A stretch of DNA of 40,575 nucleotides from Oscillospiraceae bacterium (GTDB lineage: Bacteria > Bacillota > Clostridia > UMGS1810). Below, in pieces: positions 8,351-16,506 of the stretch; position 1 is the first letter of the stretch; the number at the start of each line of letters is the position of its first letter. The stretch lies in the NCBI GenBank assembly GCA_015068985.1, contig SVJL01000010.1, forward strand, positions 1 through 40,575, in the 5' to 3' direction. The position numbers and the translations under genes were made by a program. The notes beneath the pieces are model-generated. The model searched no databases and was not told the origin of the DNA. It saw nothing but the letters and a program-made list of their open reading frames with translations.

Positions 8351-9265
8351 TCAAAGAATTTTAACCTCCGGCTCAAGATCATAGCCAAATTTTTCTTTAA
8401 CGACCTTCTGAATGTGCGTCATAAGTTTTGTTACATCATCAAAGCTTGCATTGCCCTTATTCACAACAAAGCCGCAGTGCTTCTCCGATACCTGAGCATC
8501 ACCCACACAATAACCTCTGAGCCCTGCATCGTCGATAAGCTTTGCGGCAAAGGCTCCCTCGGGACGTTTGAAGGTGCTGCCTGCACTGGGGTATTCGAGG
8601 GGCTGTTTTTCTCTTCTTTTTGCGGCAAGAGAGTGCATTTCTTCTTTTATTGCATCTGCATTGCCCTCTTTTAGCTCTAAAGTGGCAGAGAGGATTATTT
8701 CGCCGTTTGTAAAGCGGCTTTTGCGATAAGAAAAGCCGTGTTCATCACCTATGCATTCACAAAGATTTCCGTTTTGGTCAAGATAACGTGTTTTAACAAC
8801 ACAGTCTTTCATCTCTCCGCCATAAGCTCCGGCATTCATAACAATTGCTCCCCCAAGAGAGCCTGGAATTCCCGATGCAAACTCAAAGCCTGTGAGTGAA
8901 TGCTTTAGTGCAGTCTGTGCAATTGACGAAAGGAGAGCACCTGCCGAGGCAGTTATCTTTGAGCCATTGACCGAAACATCAGAAAAGCTTTTGCCTATGC
9001 ATATGACTGCTCCCTCTATGCCATTGTCGGAAACAAGGAGGTTTGAGCCGTTGCCGATTATTGTGAGAGGGACAAGATGTCTTTTGAAAAAAGCAATTGC
9101 ACAAATAATTTCGTCTTCCGACTTTGGCATAACAAAAATGTCTGCATTGCCGCCAATATGGAAGGATGTGTGATTTTTCATCGGCTCGTTGCAAACTGCT
9201 TCGAGAGCCGGAAATTCCGCTTTAAAAAGCCCATATATTTCGCTGTATTTAGAAATTACGTTCAC
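8351..9265 (-). CDS. murB: UDP-N-acetylenolpyruvoylglucosamine reductase (MurB)
   Basis: FAD/NADPH enzyme that makes UDP-N-acetylmuramic acid for peptidoglycan in the cytoplasm. Of 304 aa, typical of the short (type II) MurB. The FAD-binding block contains IIGNGSNLLVSDNG and GIPGSLGGAIVMNAGAYGGE. The catalytic serine lies in YPSAGSTFKRP (Ser230) and the C-terminal catalytic Glu in LEPEVKIL (Glu300); Arg181 is in FSYRKSRF. The start is GTG, with GAAAGG unusually close to it; no better start exists. It follows the glucokinase by 23 nt in the hprK operon. Confidence 0.96.
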   Translation of the reverse strand: MNVISKYSEIYGLFKAEFPALEAVCNEPMKNHTSFHIGGNADIFVMPKSEDEIICAIAFFKRHLVPLTIIGNGSNLLVSDNGIEGAVICIGKSFSDVSVNGSKITASAGALLSSIAQTALKHSLTGFEFASGIPGSLGGAIVMNAGAYGGEMKDCVVKTRYLDQNGNLCECIGDEHGFSYRKSRFTNGEIILSATLELKEGNADAIKEEMHSLAAKRREKQPLEYPSAGSTFKRPEGAFAAKLIDDAGLRGYCVGDAQVSEKHCGFVVNKGNASFDDVTKLMTHIQKVVKEKFGYDLEPEVKIL

Positions 9266-9288
9266 GACCTTTCTTGACGAATCAAAAA

Positions 9289-10239
9289 TTATTCTTTTCC
9301 CAAAAAAGCAGCACCGATAATTCCGGCATCATTGCCAAGAGATGCAATGATAATTTTTGTTGCAGGAATAAGGCCGGCACCATAGGTTCGGGGTGCAACA
9401 TACTCTCTTAAAGGCACAAGCAGATTGTCACCCTGATTGCATACGCCGCCGCCAATGGCAACAACCTCAGGCTGGAAAATGTTTATTATGTCAACAATAC
9501 CCTCGCCAACATAGCTGATGTAGGCATCAACAACCTTTTTGCCGGTTTCATCGCCTGCCTGCGCCGCATCAAAAGGAATTTTGCCCGTTGCTCTGCCGCC
9601 GTTTTCGTTGACCATTTTTGCAAGAAGCGAGTCGGGGTTTGCCTTTGCTGCACGCTCGGTATCGCGAATGAGAGCCGTGGCAGATGCATAAGCTTCCCAA
9701 CATCCGCTACGGCCGCAGGTGCAGGGTTCGCCGCCAAAGCAAAGGTTAATGTGGCCAATTTCTCCGCCGGCACCGTTAAAGCCTGTGTAGAGCTTTTTGC
9801 CCAGAATTATGCCGCCGCCAACACCTGTGCCAAGAGTTACGGCAACAAAGTTTTCAACGGAGTCGTCATCAAGATTATAAAACTCACCCAAGGCTGCACA
9901 GTTGGCATCATTGCCAATGAAAATGGGTTTGTTAATATATTTTTTCATTTCATCGCATATGGGAGCATTTTCCATAACCAGATTATTGGAATAGTATACA
10001 ATGCCGTTTTTGTCGTCTATAGAACCGGGGCAACCAATTCCAACACATTTTATTTCATCAAGGCTGACAGACGCATCCTCCATCACTTTAAGTGCAAGTT
10101 TTGCCATAGCCTCAACAATGGCTTCAAAGCCAACAAGCTGCTTGGTTGGAACACTGCCTTTGGCAATGATGGTGCCTTCTTCGGTTACGATGCCCGCTTT
10201 GGCTCCTGTTCCGCCAAGATCTATGCCTATATAATACAT
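9289..10239 (-). CDS. glcK: ROK-family glucokinase
   Basis: 316-aa sugar kinase, probably phosphorylating glucose with ATP to feed glycolysis. The N-terminal phosphate loop is IGIDLGGTGAKAGIV. The sugar-binding acid is in GNDANCAALGE and a second ATP loop is GTGVGGGIILG. The ROK zinc motif is CTCGRSGCWEAYAS. This matches the Firmicute ROK glucokinase size and arrangement; other hexose specificities cannot be excluded. It has a good GGAGGT ribosome binding site. Its place between hprK and murB suggests joint control with carbon-source signalling. Confidence 0.9.
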   Translation of the reverse strand: MYYIGIDLGGTGAKAGIVTEEGTIIAKGSVPTKQLVGFEAIVEAMAKLALKVMEDASVSLDEIKCVGIGCPGSIDDKNGIVYYSNNLVMENAPICDEMKKYINKPIFIGNDANCAALGEFYNLDDDSVENFVAVTLGTGVGGGIILGKKLYTGFNGAGGEIGHINLCFGGEPCTCGRSGCWEAYASATALIRDTERAAKANPDSLLAKMVNENGGRATGKIPFDAAQAGDETGKKVVDAYISYVGEGIVDIINIFQPEVVAIGGGVCNQGDNLLVPLREYVAPRTYGAGLIPATKIIIASLGNDAGIIGAAFLGKE

Positions 10240-10272
10240 AATATTCTACCTCCGGATAATATATAAATAGAT

Positions 10273-11220
10273 TTATTCTTCTGTGGATTTATTATTCATT
10301 TCCGACATAAAACGATTGTTGAGTGCCTCTGCTGCATTATAGCCCATTTTTTTCTGGCGGTTATTCATTGCGGCAACCTCAATTACAACTGCAAGGTTAC
10401 GTCCCGGCTTAACGGGAACGGTGATTGACGGAATGTTTATGCCTAAAATGTCGGTATATTCGGTTGTGAGACCCAAACGGTCGTATTGCTTCTTATCCTG
10501 CCAAAGCTCAAGATTAATGATAAAATCTATCTTTTCAACATTTTTAACGGCACCGATACCAAATATCATCTTAACGTCAACAATGCCTATGCCCCGAAGC
10601 TCAACAAAATGGCGGATAACATCGGGTGCTGAGCCGAGAAGAGAAATGTCGGACACACGCTTGATTTCAACCGCATCATCGGCAACAAGACGGTGACCTC
10701 TTTTAACAAGCTCTATGGCAGCTTCCGATTTGCCGACGCCCGAGTCGCCCAAAAGAAGAATACCCTCACCATACACCTCAACCAGCACGCCGTGCATAGT
10801 CAGACGGGGAGCAAGCTCCACATTCAGAAACGCAATGAGTGAGCTCATAAAACGTGAGGTTGAGTTGTTTGTTCTGAGAACGGGAGTTTTGTGCTTTTCG
10901 GCAAGCTGTGTCATCTCGGGGTAGATTTCCATTCCACGGGTAACAATAACGCAGGGAATGTTTTTTTCAAAAAGCTTTTCGAGTGCCTCTCTTTTCTGGT
11001 CAGAAGTCATTTTTTCAAGATACGAAAACTCTACCCTACCCATAATCTGAATTCGGTTATTATCAAAATAGTCAAAAAAACCTGCTATCTGCAAGCTTGG
11101 ACGGTTAACCTCGTTTGTGACAATTTTCACTTTTTCATATTTTTCAAAAACGCAAATCGGCTCAAGATCAAACTCAGAAATAATTCGGCCGAGTTCTACG
11201 CTGAATGTGTAATTTTCCAT
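10273..11220 (-). CDS. hprK: HPr kinase/phosphorylase
   Basis: 315-aa bifunctional enzyme that phosphorylates HPr on Ser46 and reverses it, the core of Firmicute carbon catabolite repression. Walker A is GDSGVGKS (about 158-165), and the family block runs from LVADDAVEIKRV to ELRGIGIVDVK. The C-terminal block includes KPGRNLAVVIEVAAMNNRQ. I use the ATG at 11220 because GGAGGTGCATT precedes it with correct spacing; a start 13 codons upstream has none. First gene of hprK-glcK-murB, with a predicted promoter at 11251-11278. Confidence 0.96.
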   Translation of the reverse strand: MENYTFSVELGRIISEFDLEPICVFEKYEKVKIVTNEVNRPSLQIAGFFDYFDNNRIQIMGRVEFSYLEKMTSDQKREALEKLFEKNIPCVIVTRGMEIYPEMTQLAEKHKTPVLRTNNSTSRFMSSLIAFLNVELAPRLTMHGVLVEVYGEGILLLGDSGVGKSEAAIELVKRGHRLVADDAVEIKRVSDISLLGSAPDVIRHFVELRGIGIVDVKMIFGIGAVKNVEKIDFIINLELWQDKKQYDRLGLTTEYTDILGINIPSITVPVKPGRNLAVVIEVAAMNNRQKKMGYNAAEALNNRFMSEMNNKSTEE

Positions 11221-11250
11221 AATGCACCTCCGATGGTATAGATGCTTTAT

Positions 11251-11278
11251 ATTATACACTATTTTTAGTTAAATTCAA
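11251..11278 (-). promoter_or_regulatory. Predicted sigma-A promoter of the hprK operon
   Basis: On the minus strand: TTGAAT, a 16-bp spacer, TATAAT, about 30 bp upstream of the hprK start codon. It lies back-to-back with the rpmB promoter. Confidence 0.6.
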
Positions 11279-11358
11279 ATAGTTTTGATAAAAAAATTTT
11301 ATTATTTTGCTAAAAACTGACAGAATTTCATTATTTAGAAAAAAAATTAAAAAAACAC

Positions 11359-11387
11359 TTGCAATTGCTCTTATTTTCTGCTATAAT
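11359..11387 (+). promoter_or_regulatory. Predicted sigma-A promoter of rpmB
   Basis: TTGCAA, a 17-bp spacer, then a perfect TATAAT, 44 bp upstream of the rpmB start. Confidence 0.75.
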
Positions 11388-11431
11388 ATCATATGTTTTA
11401 TGAACGGATTAAGCCAAGGAGGTGCATATAC

Positions 11432-11620
11432 ATGGCAAAATGCGAAATTTGTGGTAAAGGCGTTACTTTTGGTATAAAGGTGAGCCACTCACACAGAAGA
11501 TCAAACAGAACATGGAAAGCTAACGTTAGAAGCGTAAGAGCTCTTGTTAACGGTACACCCAAAAGAGTTAACGTTTGCACAAGCTGCCTTCGTTCAAATA
11601 AGGTTACCAGAGCTATCTGA
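11432..11620 (+). CDS. rpmB: 50S ribosomal protein L28 (zinc-binding form)
   Basis: 62-aa large-subunit protein. It starts MAKCEICGKG and has CEIC plus CTSC pairs, the zinc-ribbon (C+) version of L28, and the family core SHSHRRSNRTWKANVR. The ATG at 11432 follows AAGGAGGTGCATATAC. Monocistronic, between its own promoter and a shared terminator at 11727. Confidence 0.97.
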   Translation: MAKCEICGKGVTFGIKVSHSHRRSNRTWKANVRSVRALVNGTPKRVNVCTSCLRSNKVTRAI

Positions 11621-11636
11621 GTATGCCCAAAAAGAT

Positions 11637-11695
11637 TTTCGTCCGCTATTTGCGTAAAATAGGCTCACGTGCTTATTTTTGCCAAACGGACGAAA
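11637..11695. repeat. Imperfect palindrome downstream of rpmB
   Basis: TTTCGTCCG (11637-11645) pairs with CGGACGAAA (11687-11695), and the inside continues as an imperfect stem (TTTGCGTAAAATA with TATTTTTGCCAAA). It could be a small dispersed repeat or an RNA-stabilising hairpin at the rpmB 3' end. Confidence 0.45.
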
Positions 11696-11726
11696 TATAT
11701 TTTGATTGTTCAATTGTGAATATAAT

Positions 11727-11760
11727 AAAAATGGTCTTGTCATTCGACAGGACCATTTTT
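11727..11760. terminator. Bidirectional terminator between rpmB and the AI-2E permease gene
   Basis: AAAAATGGTC (11727-11736) and GACCATTTTT (11751-11760) form a perfect stem with T-runs on both strands, suiting the convergent rpmB and permease transcripts. Confidence 0.85.
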
Positions 11761-11767
11761 TCTTGTA

Positions 11768-12934
11768 TTAAGCTTTTGGGGGTTCACTATTTGGCGTTGA
11801 TGGTGTCTTTTTGCAAAGCTCATTTTCTTCGCGAAGCGAAAGGTCTTCTTTTAAGAGACGATACAATGCGGCGAAAATCGGCACACCGATAAGCATTCCG
11901 AAAATGCCCATAATTCCTCCGCCAATGGTGATTGCAGCCAGCACCCATATTGCAGGCAGACCAATTGACTTGCCAACAACCTTTGGATATATAAAATTGC
12001 CCTCTAACTGCTGAAGCACTATTATAAAAAGAATAAACAAAAGTGCTTTAAGGGGAGATACGGTCATTATCATTATTGCACCAACAATGGCACCAATGTA
12101 GGCTCCGGCAACAGGAATGAGAGCTGTGAAGCCTATGAACGCACCAATCATCTGAGCATAGGGGAACTTGAATATCATCATACCAAAGCTACACAGTACC
12201 CACAAAATAACCGATTCAACACACTGTCCCACAATGAACTTGTGGAAGCTTTCATCAAACACCGAAAAGATGTGACGTATTTTATTTTCGGCTTTTGGAA
12301 GATATAAATGCAGAACACGTGATGATTGCTTACGGAGCTTTTCTTTGCCAAGCATAAAGTATATGGCAAAAATTATGCTGATGAACACAGTTATTATTAC
12401 CGACACAACCGACGAAATTGCACTGAAAAGTGCTCCGGCTGCCGTGCCGACTCCGGAAGCTACAAACTGAACCACCTTCGACACCATCTGCTGCCAGTTC
12501 ACATCGGAAAGAGTTTTTAAAAGCTCTTTTGGAATGTATTGGGTGATGTTGTCGTTACCGAGAATAGAATCAACAAAAGGCGGAATCTGAGCCAAGAGAA
12601 ACTTGATACACAAAATCAACTCCGGCACAATAAGCCTTATTATGAGAGCTACAATTGCAAAAAAGCTCACAACGGCAGCAAGCATACAAACAACCGTTTT
12701 TGACTTGGCAACAAAGGGCTTTGATGCAATTCTCTTAAAATAGTGACGCTCATAAAAGCTCATAAGGATGTTGAGCACATATGCAATTGAAAAACCAATC
12801 AAAATTGGACTGCAAGAGCTTAAAACAACATATATGCCATGAGACACGTTTTTCCAATAATATATGCCCAGATACAGCAGAAAGGCCGTTAGAGCAATTT
12901 TTAAAAGTTTTTTCCATTCAAGATTCATATGCAT
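11768..12934 (-). CDS. AI-2E family transporter (permease)
   Basis: 388-aa polytopic membrane protein with about eight predicted helices. The family block IGAFIGFTALIPVAGAYIGAIVGAI, the LQQLEGNFIYPKVVGKSIGLPAIWVL region and the GIFGMLIGVP motif are characteristic of the family (formerly UPF0118). Members include AI-2 exporters and Na+/H+ antiporters, so the substrate is open. The first ATG (12934) has AAGGAA 5 nt upstream; a second ATG two codons later is less well placed. A charged tail ends in SEPPKA. Confidence 0.92.
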   Translation of the reverse strand: MHMNLEWKKLLKIALTAFLLYLGIYYWKNVSHGIYVVLSSCSPILIGFSIAYVLNILMSFYERHYFKRIASKPFVAKSKTVVCMLAAVVSFFAIVALIIRLIVPELILCIKFLLAQIPPFVDSILGNDNITQYIPKELLKTLSDVNWQQMVSKVVQFVASGVGTAAGALFSAISSVVSVIITVFISIIFAIYFMLGKEKLRKQSSRVLHLYLPKAENKIRHIFSVFDESFHKFIVGQCVESVILWVLCSFGMMIFKFPYAQMIGAFIGFTALIPVAGAYIGAIVGAIMIMTVSPLKALLFILFIIVLQQLEGNFIYPKVVGKSIGLPAIWVLAAITIGGGIMGIFGMLIGVPIFAALYRLLKEDLSLREENELCKKTPSTPNSEPPKA

Positions 12935-12987
12935 CGCCGTTCCTTAAAATATATTGATAATGTTATAAAGATTAATGGGGCTGTAGC

Positions 12988-13017
12988 ATTAAACAAATAT
13001 ATGCGTAATTGTGTCAA
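12988..13017 (-). promoter_or_regulatory. Possible promoter of the AI-2E permease gene
   Basis: On the minus strand: TTGACA, an 18-bp spacer, TTTAAT, about 55 bp before the start. The -35 box lies 4 bp from the palindrome at 13021. Confidence 0.4.
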
Positions 13018-13020
13018 TTT

Positions 13021-13083
13021 TGTAGGGGCGGATGCCCACATCCGCCCGGATATTACGGGTCGATGTGGGCATCGACCCCTACA
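13021..13083. repeat. Palindromic dispersed repeat, copy A (GTAGGGGCGGATG family)
   Basis: The left arm TGTAGGGGCGGATGCCCACA and the right arm (13056-13083) are complementary at about 26 of 28 positions. A shorter relative lies at 20477-20504. It sits between the permease and the caspase-like gene and could also act as a terminator. Confidence 0.7.
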
Positions 13084-13208
13084 TCAATCGAAATCTTATG
13101 CATTTAAAATGTTTAATGTGACAGTCCCATTATATCACTTATCTAAAAAAATATCAATGCGTTTGTGAAAAAATTTAACCTTGCTCTACTTATTAATCAG
13201 CATTTTAA

Positions 13209-15803
13209 TCAGAAGTTACCAATGTTACCTCCTGAACCGCTGCTAAATTTGTTTATGGGTTTAATCTCGTTACCGTTCAGTTCAAAAACAGTCCAGATAG
13301 TGCCTTTTACACCGGTGGGCACGTGGAATGTTGCAACAAGCACCGACCCCTTATACACATTTACCGTTGCATTAGAATTGGAAAGTGCATAGCTTCCCGA
13401 ATTGCTGCTGTTGGAGAAATCGTGAACAGAGTAACGGTAGGTTCCGTCGAGCTGAGTTACTATTGTTGTTGTTTCGGGAATGTGAGGATATGAAACAATA
13501 TCGGTATTGTCAAGGTCGAGCTGATAATAGTCGGCATTACTGTTTGCGCTGCTTGTGTTGGCGTAGCGATAATAAAGGTGGAATCTTGAGCCATCGGCAT
13601 TGGGTCCGGTAAGGTGAGAATCAAGATCTTTTGGCGCATTACTCCACGAAAGCACAATTCGAAAATTGCCATCGTCGGGCATTTCGGGAGAAATTACTGC
13701 ATTCTGAGAACGGAAGTCTACTATGCCGATTACTATGTTGAGATATGAGGTTATGTAGCCCTCTTTGGAATATTCAATGGTGTAGTAGCCCGGGGTGTAG
13801 CGGATTTCGTAATAGCCGCTATCGTTGGTGGTTGTTGTGTGAACAACGGCACCGGTGCGGTTGTTCCAGCTTTTTCTCATTTGAATATATACCGACGAAG
13901 CCGCCTCGCCCGAAAGTGCATCACTTATCACACCGTTAGCAAAACCATCGGTTATGCCAACTTTCATCATAAGAGATGTTTCGTTATATACCGTAACGTT
14001 TTTGTCGATTGTAACGGCAATTTTTGCACTCTTATAGTGAGGCTTTGAGATTTTGAACACATAATCGCCGGAGGCAAGCTTTTTGCTGTATTTGCCGGAG
14101 GAATCGGTTCTTACCGATGCAACAAAGCCACCGTTTTTGTAGATGCGAACAAGAGCATTTTTGATGTTGGAGCCATCGCCCGAATCCATAACTGCACCAA
14201 CCGCTGTGCCCCTGCCTGCGTAGGATGTCATAATAAAGGTGTCGTCGCCTTTTTTGAGAAGCTCGCAGTTCTTGTTGTTATGGGGATCGCTCTGACCGCA
14301 GGTGCTACGGGTGTTGTTGAAGGCATCACGAACGTTGGAGGTGCCGAGGAGATGCTGGTTAATGTAGAGTTCTTTCAAAACGTCGTTACAGTAGGTAACG
14401 GTCACGGGTTTGGAGAAGCCATATACAACCTTAGCACCTTTCTTTATGAGGGCATTGGCGATGGTTTCGTTTGCCATGCTATAGCAGGTGCCAAGATAGA
14501 TGGAAGCACCGTCGAGGGAATGGTCGGCATAGTAACGTTCGAAGAAGTCGCCGTCGATTGCCACACGTGCACCTGAAGTTTTGGAGATGCTTACGTGGAG
14601 TCGTTTGCTTTGCCAATCGGCAGATGAGAAAGAATCGGCAGATGTGTAGGAAACGCCGGTCAAAATTGCTGGGTTACCATCGTAGTCAAGCTTTCCGTGA
14701 GAATCGATGAGAATTGTGCCATAGTCACCAAAAGCCTTGAAAGCATCAAGATTTGCCTTTTCGTTATCGCGAACAACCATTTCACCGCCAAGAGTGTCGG
14801 CAATGATTTTGCCAGCTGTTTTGAAGTCGTCATATTGGAAGTCGGTGCTGCGATATGGTCTGAGAACATACACGTCACCATCGGAAACTGCCGAAGAAAG
14901 ATTTGCACTGCGAACCTCGGCTGCAACGCCGTCGTAGTCGGAATATAGAACTCTGCCGTCGGCCGATGTGCCTTTGAGCTGGGCACCATCGGTGGTGTCG
15001 TCTTCCCAAACACAGGTTATTCCGGAATTGAATTCAATTTTAACCTGTTTGCGATCGGTAGACACAGTGCATGCCTTAATGCCTGAGTTGCCCATAAGAA
15101 GCTGTTGAATGCCAAGAGGTTCGTTTATTTCAACAATTTTTGCAACGGTTTCTTTGTAGAAGGTGAAATCGGCAGCGGTTATGTCGGTATAGAAAAACAG
15201 CTTAACTGCATTGCTTACAGCATCTTTTGCCTTCAGAGTGTAGGTGAGAGCTTTTTTCATGTTGGAGTTGACCGAGGCAATGAGAGTGTAGATGCCGTCA
15301 CCTGCTTTTGCGTCGCCGCTTGTGCCGTCATCGTTCATATAACCGATGCTGTTGCCTGCACCGTCTGTGACAACAAGGTCGGTGGGAGCAAGTTCGTTTT
15401 CTGAAAAAATCTCGGCAGTGAATTTAACATCCTGAGTTGAACCAACAAGAAGGTCGAACTTGTCGGCAGTGAAAAAGTTGATTTCAACCTCAGGGTCATT
15501 GCCATCTATGGTAACGGGATTTTGAGCAACAATTGTTTCGCCGCCTCCACCACCGGTTGATATGGAGCCAAAGCCACCGGTGCCGCCGCCACCCATTCCG
15601 AAGCCTTTTTTGCGTGGCCAGAACTGCTGGTAGGCAAAGGTGCCTGCAACACAGGCAAACACAAGGATCAGGGCTATTATTGTGCCAATAAGTTTTTTGT
15701 CACCTTTTTTGCTGTTTTGCGGTTTGTTTGTGAGCGGTGCATTACAATATATACAACGCTGAGCATTTTCCGGATTATCTCGTCCGCATCTTTTGCACTT
15801 CAT
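13209..15803 (-). CDS. Membrane-anchored zinc-ribbon protein with caspase-like (clan CD) protease, Ig-like and YfaP/DUF2135-type domains
   Basis: 864 aa. Residues 3-20 form a CxxC...CxxC zinc ribbon, then a membrane helix at about 38-60 (LIGTIIALILVFACVAGTFA) and a Gly-rich linker, so the rest should be outside. At about 311-530 is a caspase/gingipain-like fold: ILIDSHGK holds the candidate His369 and IYLGTCYSM the candidate Cys440, each after a hydrophobic strand as clan CD requires. Residues 531-705 hold two carboxypeptidase-regulatory-like beta domains (RIYKNGGFVASVRTDSSGKY; TNDSGYYEIRYTPGYY). Residues 715-850 resemble DUF2135 (VLSWSNAPKDLDSHLTGP). Last gene of the signalling block, after a repeat element. 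Protease activity is inferred from the dyad; a CHAT-like or inactive fold is possible. Confidence 0.8.
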   Translation of the reverse strand: MKCKRCGRDNPENAQRCIYCNAPLTNKPQNSKKGDKKLIGTIIALILVFACVAGTFAYQQFWPRKKGFGMGGGGTGGFGSISTGGGGGETIVAQNPVTIDGNDPEVEINFFTADKFDLLVGSTQDVKFTAEIFSENELAPTDLVVTDGAGNSIGYMNDDGTSGDAKAGDGIYTLIASVNSNMKKALTYTLKAKDAVSNAVKLFFYTDITAADFTFYKETVAKIVEINEPLGIQQLLMGNSGIKACTVSTDRKQVKIEFNSGITCVWEDDTTDGAQLKGTSADGRVLYSDYDGVAAEVRSANLSSAVSDGDVYVLRPYRSTDFQYDDFKTAGKIIADTLGGEMVVRDNEKANLDAFKAFGDYGTILIDSHGKLDYDGNPAILTGVSYTSADSFSSADWQSKRLHVSISKTSGARVAIDGDFFERYYADHSLDGASIYLGTCYSMANETIANALIKKGAKVVYGFSKPVTVTYCNDVLKELYINQHLLGTSNVRDAFNNTRSTCGQSDPHNNKNCELLKKGDDTFIMTSYAGRGTAVGAVMDSGDGSNIKNALVRIYKNGGFVASVRTDSSGKYSKKLASGDYVFKISKPHYKSAKIAVTIDKNVTVYNETSLMMKVGITDGFANGVISDALSGEAASSVYIQMRKSWNNRTGAVVHTTTTNDSGYYEIRYTPGYYTIEYSKEGYITSYLNIVIGIVDFRSQNAVISPEMPDDGNFRIVLSWSNAPKDLDSHLTGPNADGSRFHLYYRYANTSSANSNADYYQLDLDNTDIVSYPHIPETTTIVTQLDGTYRYSVHDFSNSSNSGSYALSNSNATVNVYKGSVLVATFHVPTGVKGTIWTVFELNGNEIKPINKFSSGSGGNIGNF

Positions 15804-15872
15804 TTTTGCACATCCTTTACTTTTGTTTTTTAATGATTAGCAATGTATTTAGTTCTTATCTTTTTTGGTATG

Positions 15873-16050
15873 TAAATTATTGTTTATTGCTGCAAGCAAT
15901 AAACAATAATTAGCTAAATTTGCCTTGCGGCAAGCTAAATTGACCAATGGTCAGCTAAATTGCCTCCGGCAGCTAAATTGTGCTTCGCACAGCTAAAAGG
16001 CAAATTTTATTTAGCTGCACTTTGGTGCTATTTAGCTAAACAATAATTTT
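15873..16050. repeat. Hairpin-array element 3 with TAAATTATTGTTTA ends and AGCTAAATT linkers
   Basis: The ends match elements 1 and 2: TAAATTATTGTTTA at 15873-15886 and its complement at 16036-16049. The left end itself folds into a perfect 17-bp-arm hairpin. Then AGCTAAATT recurs at 15912, 15933, 15953 and 15971 (shortened at 15991), and each copy is followed by a different mini-palindrome: TGCCTTGCGGCA, GACCAATGGTC, GCCTCCGGC, GTGCTTCGCAC. The element separates the caspase-like gene from the truncated WG gene. The rest of 15804-16119 shows no gene. Confidence 0.85.
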
Positions 16051-16119
16051 ATATTGCAATTCATCAAAGGCATATTGCACGCGAAAAGCCTGTATTAATC
16101 GCATTTTTGTTGTTGGGTA

Positions 16120-16503
16120 TTATGGTAAAAAAACACCGACATTGCCATTGATGTCATAATACATATTCCCTGCGGGAGTTTCTACTTCAACAACACCTTT
16201 TTCGGGAACGTTATCTTTTGGATATGTGAAATATACTTTTTGATTGTCCCAAATAGTGTAGGTAACTTTGATTTGGGGAGCTTGATTTTCGCCTGTTACT
16301 TCTTCGGTTTTAACACCGGTGAATACATTGTCAAACGAAAATTTTTCGGCAGATTTATAGTACAAACCCACAACCACCTCACCTGCCGAATTAATAACAC
16401 CGTATCTATCCTCTCTAAGTTCTTGTCCGTCGGGCAATTCTTCATAGAAGTCATTAATGGGATCTAACAATCTATTTTTCTTAGTATTCCTAACATCCTC
16501 CAA
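16120..16503 (-). pseudogene. Truncated WG-repeat protein remnant
   Basis: 127 codons from a TTG. The product matches the C-terminal end of the 446-aa protein at 17336-18676: IKVTYTIWDNQKVYFTYPKDN against VKVTYILSDGRKVAFTYTVDN, then a shared GxxxVxT...YxDxxGNxGxx tail, with one WG-type repeat (RYGVINSAGEVVVGLYY) before it. The signal peptide and copper-amine-oxidase-N domains of the longer paralogue are missing. It follows the zinc-ribbon gene by 3 nt, just as the intact paralogue follows its own zinc-ribbon gene, so a duplicated two-gene module seems to have lost most of its second gene. A short cytosolic protein might still be made. Confidence 0.6.
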
Positions 16504-16506
16504 CTT

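Noticed and set aside
11623-11892. 89-codon ORF after rpmB
   Set aside because: It crosses the palindrome and the bidirectional terminator and overlaps the permease gene end; no ribosome binding site.
12929-13168. 79-codon ORF over the 13021 repeat
   Set aside because: It only translates the palindrome and AT-rich flanks.
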